Source: Exiguobacterium sp. s124
Lineage (GTDB): Bacteria; Bacillota; Bacilli; Exiguobacteriales; Exiguobacteriaceae
NCBI RefSeq assembly: GCF_018617485.1
Contig: NZ_JACSKH010000001.1
Location: 186,001 to 250,000 of the forward strand
Direction of reading: 5' to 3'
Length of the DNA: 64,000 bases
Made by a program: the position numbers and the translations under genes
The notes under the pieces: generated by a model
The model's database searches: none
What the model was told of the DNA's origin: nothing
Seen by the model: the letters and a program-made list of their open reading frames with translations, nothing else
Shown here: one piece after another, positions 24,771 to 34,910 of the stretch
Numbering within the stretch: position 1 is the first letter of the stretch
How the letters are laid out: every line of letters begins with the position of its first letter

Positions 24771-26897
24771 ATGTCTACATTTTTAATCGTCAACTGGATT
24801 CTATTCTTGCTCGTCCTCGGCTATGGTGTGTATTTATTCGCTACGCTGGTTCATCAGCGCTATACATTCATCAAGCTCGGGAAGAAGGCAGAATGGAGCC
24901 AAACGAACAAAGAACGACTCGAACAGGTCATGATCAACGTGTTCGGTCAAAAAAAATTGTTGAAGGATAAGAAGAGTGGCGCAATTCACGTCATGATGTT
25001 TTATGGCTTCATCCTCGTCCAATTCGGGGCGATTGATTTTATTTGGAAAGGACTAGCGGTCGGAACACGTTTCCCGCACATCCCGCTCGGTCCGCTCTAT
25101 CCAATCTTCACGTTCATGCAAGAAATCGTCATGCTCATGATTCTCGTCGCGGTCGTTTGGGGATTCTACCGTCGTTACGTCGAGAAGCTCGTGCGCTTAA
25201 AACGAAACTTTTTAGCTGGTCTTGCCCTCATCTTCATCGGCGGGTTGATGGTTTCCGTCTTGTTCGGGAACGGGTTTTACCTCGTCTATAAAGAAGAGCT
25301 TCCGATGTGGGGTGAGCCGGTCGCAACACTCATCGGTTCAGCGTTTGCTTGGGTACCTGGGTCGGTCGCTTTCGCATTGTTCGTCGTCTTTTGGTGGATG
25401 CACCTCTTGTTCTTGCTCAGTTTCATGGTCTACATCCCACAAGGAAAGCACGCGCACTTGATTGCTGGAACACTCAACGTCTGGCTCGGGCGCACGCACA
25501 AAGTCGGTCGCTTGGCACCTGTTGATTTTTCGGCGATGGAAGAAGCGGAAGAGTCAGATGAAGAGATTGTGTTTGGGGTCAACAAGATTGAAGACTTTAA
25601 CCAGAAGCAGCTCGTCGACTTGTACGCTTGTGTTGAGTGTGGACGTTGTACGAATGTGTGTCCGGCAACCGGTACGGGTAAGATGTTGTCGCCGATGGAC
25701 TTGATCGTCAAACTACGCGACCATATGAATATGAAAGGTGCGGCGGTCACAAGAAAATCACCTTGGGCACCAGCGCTTATGTTCCAAAACACGCAAGGCG
25801 CCGAGATTGCAGCTGCGGCGCAAGAAGGTCACATGCTCGTCGCAGACGAGTTGATCGGGAACGTCATCACGGAAGAAGAAATCTGGGCGTGTACGACTTG
25901 CCGCAACTGTGAAGACCAATGTCCGGTCATGAACGAACACGTCGATAAAATCATCGATCTTCGTCGTTACCTCGTCATGATGGAAGGGAAGATGGACCCT
26001 GAGGCACAGCGCACGGTCGCAAACATCGAGCGTCAAGGAAACCCGTGGGGAATGAACCGGAAAGAACGCGAGAACTGGCGTAAGGATACAGAACTCATCA
26101 TCCCGACAGCGAAAGAGAAGAAAAAAGCAGGCGAAGAATTCGAATATCTCTTCTGGGTCGGTGCGATGGGTTCATACGACAGCCGTAGCCAAAAAGTCGC
26201 GCAAAGCTTTGCGAGCGTGTTGAACAAGGCGGGCGTCTCATTCGCTATTCTCGGCAATGAAGAGAAAAACTCAGGAGACACACCACGTCGAATCGGGAAC
26301 GAGTTGCTCTTCCAAGAACTCGCCGAAGCAAACATCAAATTGTTTGAGAAGTATGGGGTGACGAAAATCGTCACAGTCGACCCACACGCATACAACACAT
26401 TTAAAAATGAGTATCCAGACTTTGGACTCGATGGTGTGAAAGTGTATCACCATACGGAGTTGCTCGCCGAGTTGCTCGACACAGGTCGCATCCAACCGGA
26501 TCTTCAAGTGAATGAGCGTGTCGTTTACCACGATTCTTGCTACCTCGGTCGTTACAATGGCATTTATGACGCACCGCGATTCGTCCTCGAACGCATACCG
26601 GGTGTCGAACTCGTCGAAGCGACACGTAACCGTGAAAACGGTATGTGCTGTGGAGCGGGTGGAGGTCTCATGTGGCAGGAAGAAAAAGTCGGGACACGTG
26701 TCAACGTGGCTCGGACGGAACAACTGCTTGAGACGAAACCGACCGTCATCGGTTCGGCGTGTCCGTACTGCTTGACGATGTTGTCTGATGGAACGAAGGC
26801 GAAAGAAGTCGATGAGACGGTCGGCACGTTTGACGTCGTCGAATTGCTCGATCGCTCGCTGAAAGCCATCGAGATACCAGAACCGGTTGTACAATAA
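24771..26897 (+). CDS. fadF: FadF (YwjF) iron-sulfur oxidoreductase
   Basis: 708 aa. Membrane-anchored electron carrier thought to pass electrons from acyl-CoA dehydrogenases to the quinone pool in fatty-acid beta-oxidation (FadR regulon in B. subtilis). N-terminal ~230 residues hold about six TM helices. Two 4Fe-4S motifs follow, 'CVECGRCTNVCPATG' and 'CTTCRNCEDQCPVMN'. The C-terminal half carries CCG-type domains with 'HDSCYLGRYNGIYDAPR' and 'GMCCGAGGGLMW'. ATG 24771 is seven bases after AAGGGGGAG. The acdA gene normally following it is absent here; a terminator comes next. Confidence 0.9.
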   Translation: MSTFLIVNWILFLLVLGYGVYLFATLVHQRYTFIKLGKKAEWSQTNKERLEQVMINVFGQKKLLKDKKSGAIHVMMFYGFILVQFGAIDFIWKGLAVGTRFPHIPLGPLYPIFTFMQEIVMLMILVAVVWGFYRRYVEKLVRLKRNFLAGLALIFIGGLMVSVLFGNGFYLVYKEELPMWGEPVATLIGSAFAWVPGSVAFALFVVFWWMHLLFLLSFMVYIPQGKHAHLIAGTLNVWLGRTHKVGRLAPVDFSAMEEAEESDEEIVFGVNKIEDFNQKQLVDLYACVECGRCTNVCPATGTGKMLSPMDLIVKLRDHMNMKGAAVTRKSPWAPALMFQNTQGAEIAAAAQEGHMLVADELIGNVITEEEIWACTTCRNCEDQCPVMNEHVDKIIDLRRYLVMMEGKMDPEAQRTVANIERQGNPWGMNRKERENWRKDTELIIPTAKEKKKAGEEFEYLFWVGAMGSYDSRSQKVAQSFASVLNKAGVSFAILGNEEKNSGDTPRRIGNELLFQELAEANIKLFEKYGVTKIVTVDPHAYNTFKNEYPDFGLDGVKVYHHTELLAELLDTGRIQPDLQVNERVVYHDSCYLGRYNGIYDAPRFVLERIPGVELVEATRNRENGMCCGAGGGLMWQEEKVGTRVNVARTEQLLETKPTVIGSACPYCLTMLSDGTKAKEVDETVGTFDVVELLDRSLKAIEIPEPVVQ

Positions 26898-26903
26898 TAC
26901 AGA

Positions 26904-26938
26904 AAGGCACGGTCCGCGGACCGTGCCTTGTTTGTTTA
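26904..26938. terminator. Bidirectional terminator fadF / hemAT
   Basis: 12-bp perfect stem AAGGCACGGTCC / GGACCGTGCCTT with a two-base loop centre and T-rich flank; lies between convergent genes. Confidence 0.8.
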
Positions 26939-28234
26939 CTGCATCTCAGAGGTCGATAGTAGGGAAGAGGTCAAGTGAGATAACCCTTGTGTCGTCTCGT
27001 TGATCGATGAAATGGTCTCAACCATCTGACTGAGGTCTTGTTTATTTCGTTCGAAGGAAAGGACGTATTGACCCATCTCTTCTTGAACGGTCGAAAAACC
27101 AGATTTGACGGCATTCAGTTGACGCATCGCTTCATCATTCGTTTGATGCATTTGTCCCATTTGATCGAGGAGTGCTGCAATATTCGTCTCGTTTTCATGA
27201 ATGAGTACATTGATTTGACTGCTCAGTTGTTTCGCGTTTTCCGCCAGTGTGCGTACTTCGGTGGCGACGACGGCGAATCCTTTGCCGTGTTCTCCTGCAC
27301 GAGCTGCTTCAATCGAGGCGTTCAAGGCGAGCAAGTTCGTTTGGTTGGCGATTTGTTCGATGCTCTTAGTCATGCTGACGATTTCTTGAGAACCATTTTT
27401 TAGAGCGGTGATGCGATCGAGCGAAGTGTCGACGTAGGTGGCCGACTGTTTGAATTCGACTTCCATCTGTTCGATTTGTTCGCCGTTCGTGTGCGTCAAC
27501 GTCATCAAATGACGGCTCATCTTTTCCGTTTGCTCGGTTTCCGCAAGAACTTGGTGCGCGCGATCACTCGTTTCAGACATCGCTTGTCCCGTTTGCTCCA
27601 TCGTGGTGGCGACTTCTGAACTGACGCGTGAGACATCGCTTAAAAGCGCGGCACGGGATTGGTTCGCAGACTCGAGTTCGTCGAGACGGGCATTGACGTA
27701 TTGTTCGGTGACGATTTGCGCATCTAAGTTCATCGCGTGCGATAACGCCAAAAGAGATTCTGTCAAAGTAGCCGGGTCATGTTGATACGTCTCGACGACT
27801 TTCGGCACGAGGAGTGTGTTAAAAGCAGAATATGTCGCGAGGAACCAGACGACAGGGACCGCGAAGTGGTGGTGCGTTTGCCCCATCCGTTTCCGCATCG
27901 CTAAAAATTTGTCATCGATGTTCCCGGTCAATAAACTACGGAAATAATCGGCGAATACGTTTTTCAAACGCTCTCTCGTTGATGAGGCGTTTGCGATTCG
28001 AACCATTTCGGGTTGAAGCATCAAGTGGTCGAGTACGTTTTCTAGTACATCGTCAAGTACTGACTCGACGAGTGGAGCCATATCTTGCAGTCGTTTTACT
28101 TGAGAGGCCGTATACCCCATATAGTGAGCACGTCCGCTCAAACTCGAGTCAGCTGGTTTAGCGATTGTTTGGATTTCAGGAAAACCGGTAGTTGCGACGA
28201 AGTGATTGGATGTTGTCTTGCGAAAAAGTGCCAT
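26936..28234 (-). CDS. hemAT: HemAT-like globin-coupled aerotaxis transducer
   Basis: 432 aa soluble chemoreceptor. Residues ~40-180 are a sensor globin: '[20 protein letters not shown]' and '[14 protein letters not shown]', whose His121 aligns with the proximal haem His of B. subtilis HemAT. After a coiled coil comes the methyl-accepting signalling tip '[18 protein letters not shown]' with '[20 protein letters not shown]'. No TM segment or HAMP domain. It should bind O2 through haem and signal to CheA for aerotaxis. The gene has a perfect sigma-D -10 upstream at 28280-28287. Start ATG follows AAGGAGAA. It sits where acdA lies in relatives. Confidence 0.87.
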   Translation of the reverse strand: MALFRKTTSNHFVATTGFPEIQTIAKPADSSLSGRAHYMGYTASQVKRLQDMAPLVESVLDDVLENVLDHLMLQPEMVRIANASSTRERLKNVFADYFRSLLTGNIDDKFLAMRKRMGQTHHHFAVPVVWFLATYSAFNTLLVPKVVETYQHDPATLTESLLALSHAMNLDAQIVTEQYVNARLDELESANQSRAALLSDVSRVSSEVATTMEQTGQAMSETSDRAHQVLAETEQTEKMSRHLMTLTHTNGEQIEQMEVEFKQSATYVDTSLDRITALKNGSQEIVSMTKSIEQIANQTNLLALNASIEAARAGEHGKGFAVVATEVRTLAENAKQLSSQINVLIHENETNIAALLDQMGQMHQTNDEAMRQLNAVKSGFSTVQEEMGQYVLSFERNKQDLSQMVETISSINETTQGLSHLTSSLLSTSEMQ

Positions 28235-28279
28235 GTATTGTTCTCCTTCTCTTTTATATCTAAATTAATGTTCTCTTCT

Positions 28280-28287
28280 ATATCGGC
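28280..28287 (-). promoter_or_regulatory. Sigma-D -10 element for hemAT
   Basis: Minus-strand GCCGATAT exactly matches the sigma-D -10 consensus, 45 bases before the start codon. The -35 (TAAA expected, TCAG seen at 15 bases) is poor. Confidence 0.6.
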
Positions 28288-28403
28288 AAAAGATTGAAGA
28301 AACTGAGAAGTTAATGTGTTGTGAAAAAGGTTCATAGACGAATGGAACTGGGAAAGGATGATTGAGGACAGAATATCCAATCTCAATGTAAGGAGTGTGT
28401 CCC

Positions 28404-29729
28404 ATGAAAAACATGGTTGTCCTATTGACGATTGTCAGTGCCCTGAGTAGCCAAATTCTTCCGCAAATCTTGTTTTTGTCCATTATGGCAGTCGAAGAAG
28501 GAGTCGGACGATTGATTCCATTCCTCATCTTTTACGTATCGAGCATGTCAGGTCTTTTATTGTGGGTGTATGTTATCGGACGACGGGGTTCAAAGGATAC
28601 ATTTCTCATTGCCTTGTCTGTGCTCGTCGTCGGTCTCGTTTGCTTTGTGCTTCCCTTTGACAGCGCCATTGAATGGAGCGCATTCTTGGTCGGCGTTGGC
28701 TCGATTGGGGTCGGTACAATCATGACGACCATTCTCTCGCAATTGAACGAGCTGAAGCCTGCAGAAGATTCGGAGTCAAAAGAAGAGGGTGGCAGTTCGT
28801 GGCCGTTGGTTCTTATGTTAGTCGGTTGGATTGCGGTGTTCTCGTATGCGTTGACGCAGTCGTACAATCTTGCCATTGCCCTGTTCCTAGTGAGTCTCAT
28901 TTTGCCGTGGCTGTTCGTACGAAAGTTACCGCTCCAAAAATCTGCGACATGGCAGTTTGATACGCGTTCCTTTCTCCTTGCATTTATCGCGGTCACCGTC
29001 TTTACATTGATTAGTCGCCTGCTTAGTCTCTTAGAAGGGGCGCGTGGCTATATCGAAGTGTTTGGCTTAATGATCATTTTGCTCGTCTATGTCGGTTGGT
29101 TACTGTTGCAAAAGCGGGTTCGTGATTTTATCGGCGCAAGTCGTACCCGGCAGGTTCAATTATTATCGTTTGTGATTGGGTTGTTCGGTGGCTGGACGTT
29201 AATCGGAGCCGTCTTTGTCAGTCTTGCTCTATATTCGTTCCAAGTTCTCATCTTTTATGTGTTCGTTCCATTTTTAGCCGGTGTCATCGGTTGGATTTTA
29301 TTTAGTCGCATCTTTGATTTTGCGCGCCATCCGTACATCGTCTTGTTCCTATCCTCGCTCTTCTTTTTCGTTGGCTTTATCGAGCCACTTGCTTTCATAC
29401 CGGTATTGTTTGTCAGTGGTTATACGCAGACGATGTATTCGAGTGTCAGTCATACGTATTTGTTTGACCAGTATGGGGAAAACCAAGAGTTCGCGTCGTT
29501 ACTGCTACAGCTGTGGAAACGATTTGGCATGGTCGTGGCATATTCATTCTTAATGATTGGGTTGCTCGGTTATGGTTTGTACGTCGGTCAAACGGTCAAC
29601 GAAGAATTGTCGTTCCAGATTCCACGCGCGTGGATGTTTGGTGTCTTAGGGATGACATGGGTGTTTAATATCGGATTGATCAGTCTGTACTGGTTCCGCA
29701 CTAAAACCGAGACATCACATGAATCATAA
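28404..29729 (+). CDS. MFS-like 12-TM membrane protein
   Basis: 441 aa, about twelve hydrophobic segments, with an acidic cytoplasmic loop near residues 115-130 ('ELKPAEDSESKEEGG'). General shape fits the major facilitator superfamily, but no clear family motif (for example RxGRR) is found. Substrate unknown. ATG 28404 after AAGGAG. Divergent from hemAT, separated by about 170 bases, and upstream of rpoE. Confidence 0.65.
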   Translation: MKNMVVLLTIVSALSSQILPQILFLSIMAVEEGVGRLIPFLIFYVSSMSGLLLWVYVIGRRGSKDTFLIALSVLVVGLVCFVLPFDSAIEWSAFLVGVGSIGVGTIMTTILSQLNELKPAEDSESKEEGGSSWPLVLMLVGWIAVFSYALTQSYNLAIALFLVSLILPWLFVRKLPLQKSATWQFDTRSFLLAFIAVTVFTLISRLLSLLEGARGYIEVFGLMIILLVYVGWLLLQKRVRDFIGASRTRQVQLLSFVIGLFGGWTLIGAVFVSLALYSFQVLIFYVFVPFLAGVIGWILFSRIFDFARHPYIVLFLSSLFFFVGFIEPLAFIPVLFVSGYTQTMYSSVSHTYLFDQYGENQEFASLLLQLWKRFGMVVAYSFLMIGLLGYGLYVGQTVNEELSFQIPRAWMFGVLGMTWVFNIGLISLYWFRTKTETSHES

Positions 29730-29809
29730 TTTCCTCTAGCTTTTTTACATCGCTTTTGTTTATAATGAGGAGTGATGTTTAACTAGTGACGGAAAAGGAG
29801 TGTCCTTTA

Positions 29810-30289
29810 ATGAATAAATCGTTGATTGATTTCGTTTATGAACTTCTCCAAGAAACTGGCGAGCAGCCTGTTTCTTTTGATGAGATTCGCGAAAAAATCA
29901 AGCAAAACTATACGTTTGCGAGTGAAGACGAAGAACTCGAGAAAATCGCACAACTTTACACCGATTTGAACATCGACGGGTTGTTCGTCAATTTGGGAGC
30001 AAACCGTTGGGCGCTTCGCGTATGGTACCCATTCGACAAGTCGGATGAAGATCTCGTCATCGAAGCACGTCAACGTGGTGAGCTTGACGAGTTCGAAGAA
30101 GAGTTTGAAGAAGCAGACGAAGGCATCGTCGATATCGAAGATGACTTGGATGTATTCGCAAAAGTAGAAGATTACGATTCATCTGAATTTGACGATGAGG
30201 ACGAAGAAGAAAAAGTAGAAGGCCTTGACGACTTCAAGGACGATGACTTGGACGACGACCTCGATCTCGAAGACGAGGATGATTTATAA
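29810..30289 (+). CDS. rpoE: RNA polymerase delta subunit
   Basis: 159 aa. Binds RNA polymerase in Gram-positive bacteria, speeds recycling and reduces non-specific initiation. The folded N-terminal domain ('SLIDFVYELLQETGEQPVSF', 'GLFVNLGANRWALRVWYP') is followed by a disordered, very acidic tail of Asp/Glu runs, the family hallmark. ATG 29810 follows AAAAGGAG. It is followed by pyrG as in B. subtilis, but a two-tier terminator and separate promoter separate them. Confidence 0.96.
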   Translation: MNKSLIDFVYELLQETGEQPVSFDEIREKIKQNYTFASEDEELEKIAQLYTDLNIDGLFVNLGANRWALRVWYPFDKSDEDLVIEARQRGELDEFEEEFEEADEGIVDIEDDLDVFAKVEDYDSSEFDDEDEEEKVEGLDDFKDDDLDDDLDLEDEDDL

Positions 30290-30346
30290 GAGACCGCAAA
30301 AAGCCGGGCATCGCGCCCGGCTAGGCGTGTCTCTTTTTCTTTTTTA
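30290..30346 (+). terminator. Two-tier terminator after rpoE
   Basis: Inner 8-bp stem AGCCGGGC/GCCCGGCT inside an outer stem GAGAC-CGC / GCG-T-GTCTC, then a T-rich tract. Confidence 0.8.
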
Positions 30347-30385
30347 GTCGTTTTCATCGACTTGAAAAAAAGAAAAAATAATATC

Positions 30386-30415
30386 TTGACGACTGTATCG
30401 TCTCTGGCGTAAATT
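30386..30415 (+). promoter_or_regulatory. pyrG promoter
   Basis: TTGACG (-35) and TAAATT (-10), 18-base spacer. The predicted start is the GGG of GGGCT at 30422, seven bases past the -10, the arrangement needed for CTP-sensitive reiterative G addition. Confidence 0.8.
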
Positions 30416-30421
30416 AGTCAT

Positions 30422-32132
<1,711 letters not shown>

Positions 32133-32139
32133 TGAATTG

Positions 32140-32173
32140 AAAGCCACGACCCATTACGGGTTGTGGCTTTTTT
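32140..32173 (+). terminator. Terminator after pyrG
   Basis: AAAGCCACGACCC / GGGTTGTGGCTTT stem, ATTAC loop, T6. Confidence 0.88.
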
Positions 32174-32271
32174 CTACGCCAAAAGCATGAGAGGGAAGGT
32201 GCCTTTGGCATGATACATCACCTTCACTTTGTGGGTACACTAGAAGTAGAACGGGGAGAGGGCGATGGCTT

Positions 32272-33114
32272 ATGAAAGAACGACATTCGATTTATCTAGG
32301 GTATGGGCTGGGGCTTATCGCGCTCAGTCTGTTGCCGTTCGTCGTCTTGCCTTCCCTCTTATTGCCGTACCAACTTGGATGGACAGGCGTTGTCTTACTC
32401 GCGCTCTCAGTCGGGCTCCTTCGGTCGATTCGCGACGGCTCCAACATGATCTTGAAGCAGATGTGGAAAATCACGTTCTCTCTCTTCTTGATCTTCGTTC
32501 TCGTCTATTATGTCTCGTTTGGACTCGTTCTTTATGACACATATGGGTTGGATCGCCTATTAGAACAGTATGAACGGCAAGCGGTATGGGTATTCGCAGC
32601 ATTCAGTTTTTTACAACCGATTGCGTTACCCGTCCCGGAAGCGGTCAGTGTGCCGATCGGGAGCGTCGCTCTCGGACCGTTTCGTGCCGCTTTAGTCGGG
32701 AGTGTGTCGACCACGCTTGGCATCTTTGTCATGTATGGTCTGGCCCGATTCGGCCGTGAGCGAATCATTCGTTGGGTCGATGAGGAGAAGTTAAAGACAT
32801 ATGACCGATATGTCGAAAAGTATGGTCTTGGCATCTTGCTCGTCTTGTTCATTATTCCGATTTTACCGGATGAGGTCATCTGTCTGGCCGCAGGGTTTAG
32901 TCGCGTTCCGTTCCCGCGCTTTGCGGGGATTGCGTTCGGCGCAAAAATCGTCACATCGTTCGGACTCGCTTATTCTGTCTCGATTGGGCAATTGTTTATG
33001 ACGGGCTCGAGTCCGATTGCCATCGTCTCAGTCATGGCAAGTTTGATCGTGTTGATTCTCGCGTTCATTTGGCGCAAACGGAAAAAAGGAGATTCAAACG
33101 GTACGCAAGAATAA
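32272..33114 (+). CDS. VTT-domain (TVP38/DedA-like) membrane protein
   Basis: 280 aa with six to seven hydrophobic segments. The VTT core is 'QPIALPVPEAVSVPIGSVAL', 'GSVSTTLGIFVMYGLARFG', 'RYVEKYGLGILLVLFIIPIL' and 'AAGFSRVPFPRFAGIAFGAK'. Probably involved in membrane lipid or envelope homeostasis (family inference). GAGAGGG precedes ATG 32272 by about ten bases; an overlapping frame from ATG 32265 is a shadow. The basic C-terminal tail is cytoplasmic. Longer than its cousin at 3141. Confidence 0.78.
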   Translation: MKERHSIYLGYGLGLIALSLLPFVVLPSLLLPYQLGWTGVVLLALSVGLLRSIRDGSNMILKQMWKITFSLFLIFVLVYYVSFGLVLYDTYGLDRLLEQYERQAVWVFAAFSFLQPIALPVPEAVSVPIGSVALGPFRAALVGSVSTTLGIFVMYGLARFGRERIIRWVDEEKLKTYDRYVEKYGLGILLVLFIIPILPDEVICLAAGFSRVPFPRFAGIAFGAKIVTSFGLAYSVSIGQLFMTGSSPIAIVSVMASLIVLILAFIWRKRKKGDSNGTQE

Positions 33115-33145
33115 GGTAAGGACGCTATATAGAAAGGAAGACAAG

Positions 33146-33691
33146 ATGAGACAAGATCAAGAAGTGGTCATTCGACCGATTGAAGAGCAAGACTTATCAC
33201 GACTATGGGAATTGATTTATCGAGAGGCGACACCGGAATGGAAACAATGGGATGCGCCTTACTTTGAACATAAGGCGATGTCTTATGAGGAATTTCAGCA
33301 AATCGAACGGTCGTTTATCCAGAAGGAAGACATGTGGGTCATTGAAGTGAATGGAACGGTATATGGGACCGTTTCTTACTATTTTGAAGATGCCGGACGA
33401 GAGTGGCTCGAGATAGGCATCATCTTGCATCAGCCAGACCGCTGGAATCGAGGAGTCGGGACGCGTGCCCTTCGCTTATGGAGCGAGCATTTATTTGAGA
33501 CGTTACCTGTCGTCCGTGTCGGCTTGACGACGTGGTCCGGGAATGAGCGAATGATGCGAGTCGCTGAAAAAGTGGGAATGCAGCTCGAAGGTCGAATCCG
33601 TCAAGTGCGTGTCGTGAACGGGAAGCGCTATGATTCGATTCGGATGGGCATGTTACGAGAAGAGTGGAACGAAAAAACGTTGAGGATCTGA
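33146..33691 (+). CDS. GNAT acetyltransferase, SpeG/RimJ-like
   Basis: 181 aa. 'LEIGIILHQPDRWNRGVGTR' is the acetyl-CoA loop, followed by 'VGLTTWSGNERMMRVAEKVGM' and 'RQVRVVNGKRYDSIRMGM', typical of enzymes acting on small amines or ribosomal proteins. Substrate not known. ATG after GAAAGGAAG. The stop codon lies in the loop of a terminator shared with the convergent AraC gene. Confidence 0.85.
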   Translation: MRQDQEVVIRPIEEQDLSRLWELIYREATPEWKQWDAPYFEHKAMSYEEFQQIERSFIQKEDMWVIEVNGTVYGTVSYYFEDAGREWLEIGIILHQPDRWNRGVGTRALRLWSEHLFETLPVVRVGLTTWSGNERMMRVAEKVGMQLEGRIRQVRVVNGKRYDSIRMGMLREEWNEKTLRI

Positions 33692-33707
33692 ACCTCAACG
33701 TTTTTTC
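33671..33707. terminator. Bidirectional terminator holding two stop codons
   Basis: Symmetric stem GAAAAAACGTTGAGG / CCTCAACGTTTTTTC with both genes' TGA codons inside it. A6 and T6 flanks serve either direction. Confidence 0.88.
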
Positions 33708-34459
33708 TTATGGTGTGATTGACGATACTGTAGGGGAGTCATGTCTTTATATGCTTTAAATGTACTGATAAACGTTGTACATGAAGAGAAACAATACGAT
33801 TTCGCTATGGAACAAATGGGCGATGAGGTCGCGATTAAATCGTTCATCGAAGCCTCAATCCGACGTCTACGAATGCGTTCTGCAATTGTTTCACCCGTCT
33901 CTTGCTTGAACAAAGAAGATAAATAATTGTTAGACAACCCAACTCCAATCGCTACACTTGATAGAGATAAAGAAGAGTCGGTCAAGTGTTCTTCAATCAG
34001 TTGAATGGCAGACAAGACGCGATGATCGGAAGAAACTTGTGGTGAAATAAATGACATCATCTTAGCCAATGACTCAGTAATGACAGGGATCGCATAGACG
34101 AAATCGAGTGGTGTGTGCAATTCATCGACCAGTTTCAGCAATGCACTCGTGTATGAAAGTGATGTCTGAACATTTAAATTGGAAGCAGGAACAAGGCGAC
34201 TTACATGATAGGTGAGTCCTCGAAAGTAAAGTCGAATTCCGTGATACTCATCAATCATAGGATGCTTTAACAAATCAAGTGTCAATGTCTCTAACAGTGT
34301 ATTGGCTAAACGGAGTTGATTACTTTGAAGAGCTCGTATAATTTGCTCATCCAGTTCGTAAAAATTGTCTATATAGCTTTGGTCTGTGAAATGTCTCATC
34401 TCTCTCGAGAGATGAGTTAAAAACTGTTGTCGGATTCGATTTTCCATATAACGGTTCAC
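33695..34459 (-). CDS. AraC-family transcriptional regulator
   Basis: 254 aa. C-terminal ~100 residues form the double helix-turn-helix: 'LSSVAIGVGLSNNYLSSLFKQ', 'GETIAERIRRRRIEAS' and 'FISTFKAYKDMTPLQYRQS'. The N-terminal ~150 residues are helical with no cupin or other known sensor domain that I can name, so the inducer is unknown. It starts with GTG 34459 (MNRYMEN), five bases after AAGGA. It follows a small Gln-rich protein gene by 34 bases on the same strand and may be co-expressed. Confidence 0.85.
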   Translation of the reverse strand: MNRYMENRIRQQFLTHLSREMRHFTDQSYIDNFYELDEQIIRALQSNQLRLANTLLETLTLDLLKHPMIDEYHGIRLYFRGLTYHVSRLVPASNLNVQTSLSYTSALLKLVDELHTPLDFVYAIPVITESLAKMMSFISPQVSSDHRVLSAIQLIEEHLTDSSLSLSSVAIGVGLSNNYLSSLFKQETGETIAERIRRRRIEASMNDLIATSSPICSIAKSYCFSSCTTFISTFKAYKDMTPLQYRQSHHKKKR

Positions 34460-34493
34460 TTCTTTCCTTGCGGGTAGAAGCGATCAAGAATGC

Positions 34494-34700
34494 TTATTTA
34501 GAAGCATGTCGTTTCGTTAGCTGTTTTAGCTCCGCGATTTCTTTAGCAAGTGCTCGTTCATGTGATTCAGAAGAAGTTTGCATCTGTTGCTGAATGGCCT
34601 GTTTTTGTTGTCGAAATGCATCTGTTCTTTGCTTAGAATGTTTTTGGTACTGACGGTGTTGTTCATGGTGTAAATTAAAATCTACTGGTTGATCGGCCAT
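34494..34700 (-). CDS. Small charged Gln/Lys-rich coiled-coil protein
   Basis: 68 aa (MADQPVDFN...). Hydrophilic, rich in Gln, His, Lys and Glu, likely a single long coiled coil ('RALAKEIAELKQLTKRHASK' at the end). No similarity recognised. The start is chosen at ATG 34700, 11 bases after AAAGGGG; the longer open frame upstream has hydrophobic low-complexity composition and no ribosome site. Sits just upstream of the AraC gene. Confidence 0.55.
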   Translation of the reverse strand: MADQPVDFNLHHEQHRQYQKHSKQRTDAFRQQKQAIQQQMQTSSESHERALAKEIAELKQLTKRHASK

Positions 34701-34867
34701 AAGATAGAATGCCCCTTTCAACAAAAAATCAAACAGACTGACCCAACGCATCGTCAATACTAGATTAAAATTGTGTGATAAATGTGAAAAGTGGAATACA
34801 TAAAAATTAGAAGGAAAAACAAATAAAAATGTGGCGAATATGTGTCCAAAATGTGTCCGTGGAAATG

Positions 34868-34898
34868 AAAAAACGACAGACATAAAAAGTGTCTGTCG
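34868..34898 (-). terminator. Terminator of the OYE-family gene
   Basis: CGACAGACA / TGTCTGTCG stem; minus-strand T6 follows. Confidence 0.82.
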
Positions 34899-34910
34899 TA
34901 CAACGAAGCA

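Noticed and set aside
32265-32537. Open frame from ATG 32265 overlapping the VTT gene
   Set aside because: Shadow of the 32272 gene in another frame; composition is Arg-rich and unlike a real protein.
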